64,000 bases of DNA from Aestuariirhabdus haliotis (GTDB taxonomy: Bacteria; Pseudomonadota; Gammaproteobacteria; Pseudomonadales; Aestuariirhabdaceae). Positions 63,953 through 64,000 of this stretch are shown in pieces (position 1 is the first letter of the stretch; every line of letters starts with the position of its first letter). The stretch lies in assembly GCF_023509475.1 (NCBI RefSeq), contig NZ_JAKSDZ010000004.1, positions 62,001-126,000 on the forward strand, read 5' to 3'. Below the pieces are notes generated by a model. It made no database searches. It was not told the origin of the DNA and saw nothing but the letters and a program-made list of their open reading frames with translations. The position numbers and the translations under genes were made by a program.

Positions 63953-64000
63953 ATGAATATCGATCAGGCAGCCAAGGCACTGAAGGAATTAGGGCACCCT
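63953..64000 (+). CDS. ArsR-family regulator, N-terminal fragment
   Basis: The first 16 codons, MNIDQAAKALKELGHP, cut off by the window edge. The AKxLxxLGHP pattern is the typical start of ArsR/SmtB winged-helix repressors. ATG 63953 follows TTGGAGA. The divergent permease and the paired dyads between them support the call. Confidence 0.8.
   Translation, partial: MNIDQAAKALKELGHP

Overview
The window is ordinary gammaproteobacterial chromosome. Gene order and protein families point to the Pseudomonadales/Cellvibrionales side. The block priA - argS - ftsN - hslVU - DUF971 - ubiE/J/B - hisI/hisE - tatABC is the Pseudomonas-type arrangement, as are thiI/glnA/ntrBC and trmL - secB - grxC - gpmI - envC - ctpA - yibQ. 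A complete MSHA-type pilus locus and several genes of marine Cellvibrionales flavour argue against Pseudomonas itself. The species cannot be named from the sequence alone. No rRNA, tRNA, CRISPR array, prophage or intact insertion sequence was seen.

Layout. 1-14267 (mostly + strand): the end of priA, a GT-C-like membrane protein, argS (-) with a structured leader, ftsN, a heat-shock-type hslVU operon, ubiquinone genes, the last histidine-specific steps, hinT, Tat export and rsmE. 14324-19215 (- strand): dtd, an iminopeptidase-like protein, typA and thiI. 19216-24460 (+): the nitrogen block glnA, a DUF4124 protein and ntrBC, with NtrC operators and sigma54 promoters readable in front of both glnA and ntrB. 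24457-42063 (-): sixteen tightly coupled msh genes (mshI to mshQ, no mshF) for a type IV MSHA pilus, ending in a 1590-residue MshQ. 42248-49276: housekeeping (trmL, secB, grxC, yibN, gpmI, envC, ctpA, yibQ). 49337-64000: an accessory stretch of single genes (methyltransferases, a zinc-sensing diguanylate cyclase, reductases, LOG protein, truncated hemoglobin, exported FAH-fold protein, shortened cupin, LysR and its divergent reductase, ferric-reductase-like and b561 cytochromes, a D-aminoacylase, an ArsP-like permease with a divergent ArsR regulator), together with a MITE-like element and a related palindrome.

How the parts work together. NtrB/NtrC should activate glnA and, from a sigma54 promoter, their own operon. 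MshE begins with a c-di-GMP-binding MshEN domain, and a CZB-GGDEF cyclase lies further along, so pilus extension is probably c-di-GMP responsive.

The most unusual signals are these. (1) A probable arginine-codon attenuator in front of argS, with a short Arg-rich leader peptide, an alternative stem and an intrinsic terminator. (2) A perfect NtrC operator forming the apex of the intrinsic terminator upstream of the ntrB sigma54 promoter. (3) A proline-iminopeptidase homologue whose nucleophile Ser is Ala. (4) Four tandem repeats in the N-terminal part of MshQ. (5) A cupin with an in-frame internal deletion next to an FAH-family protein carrying a signal peptide. (6) Twin identical-architecture operators between the ArsP-like permease and its ArsR gene.
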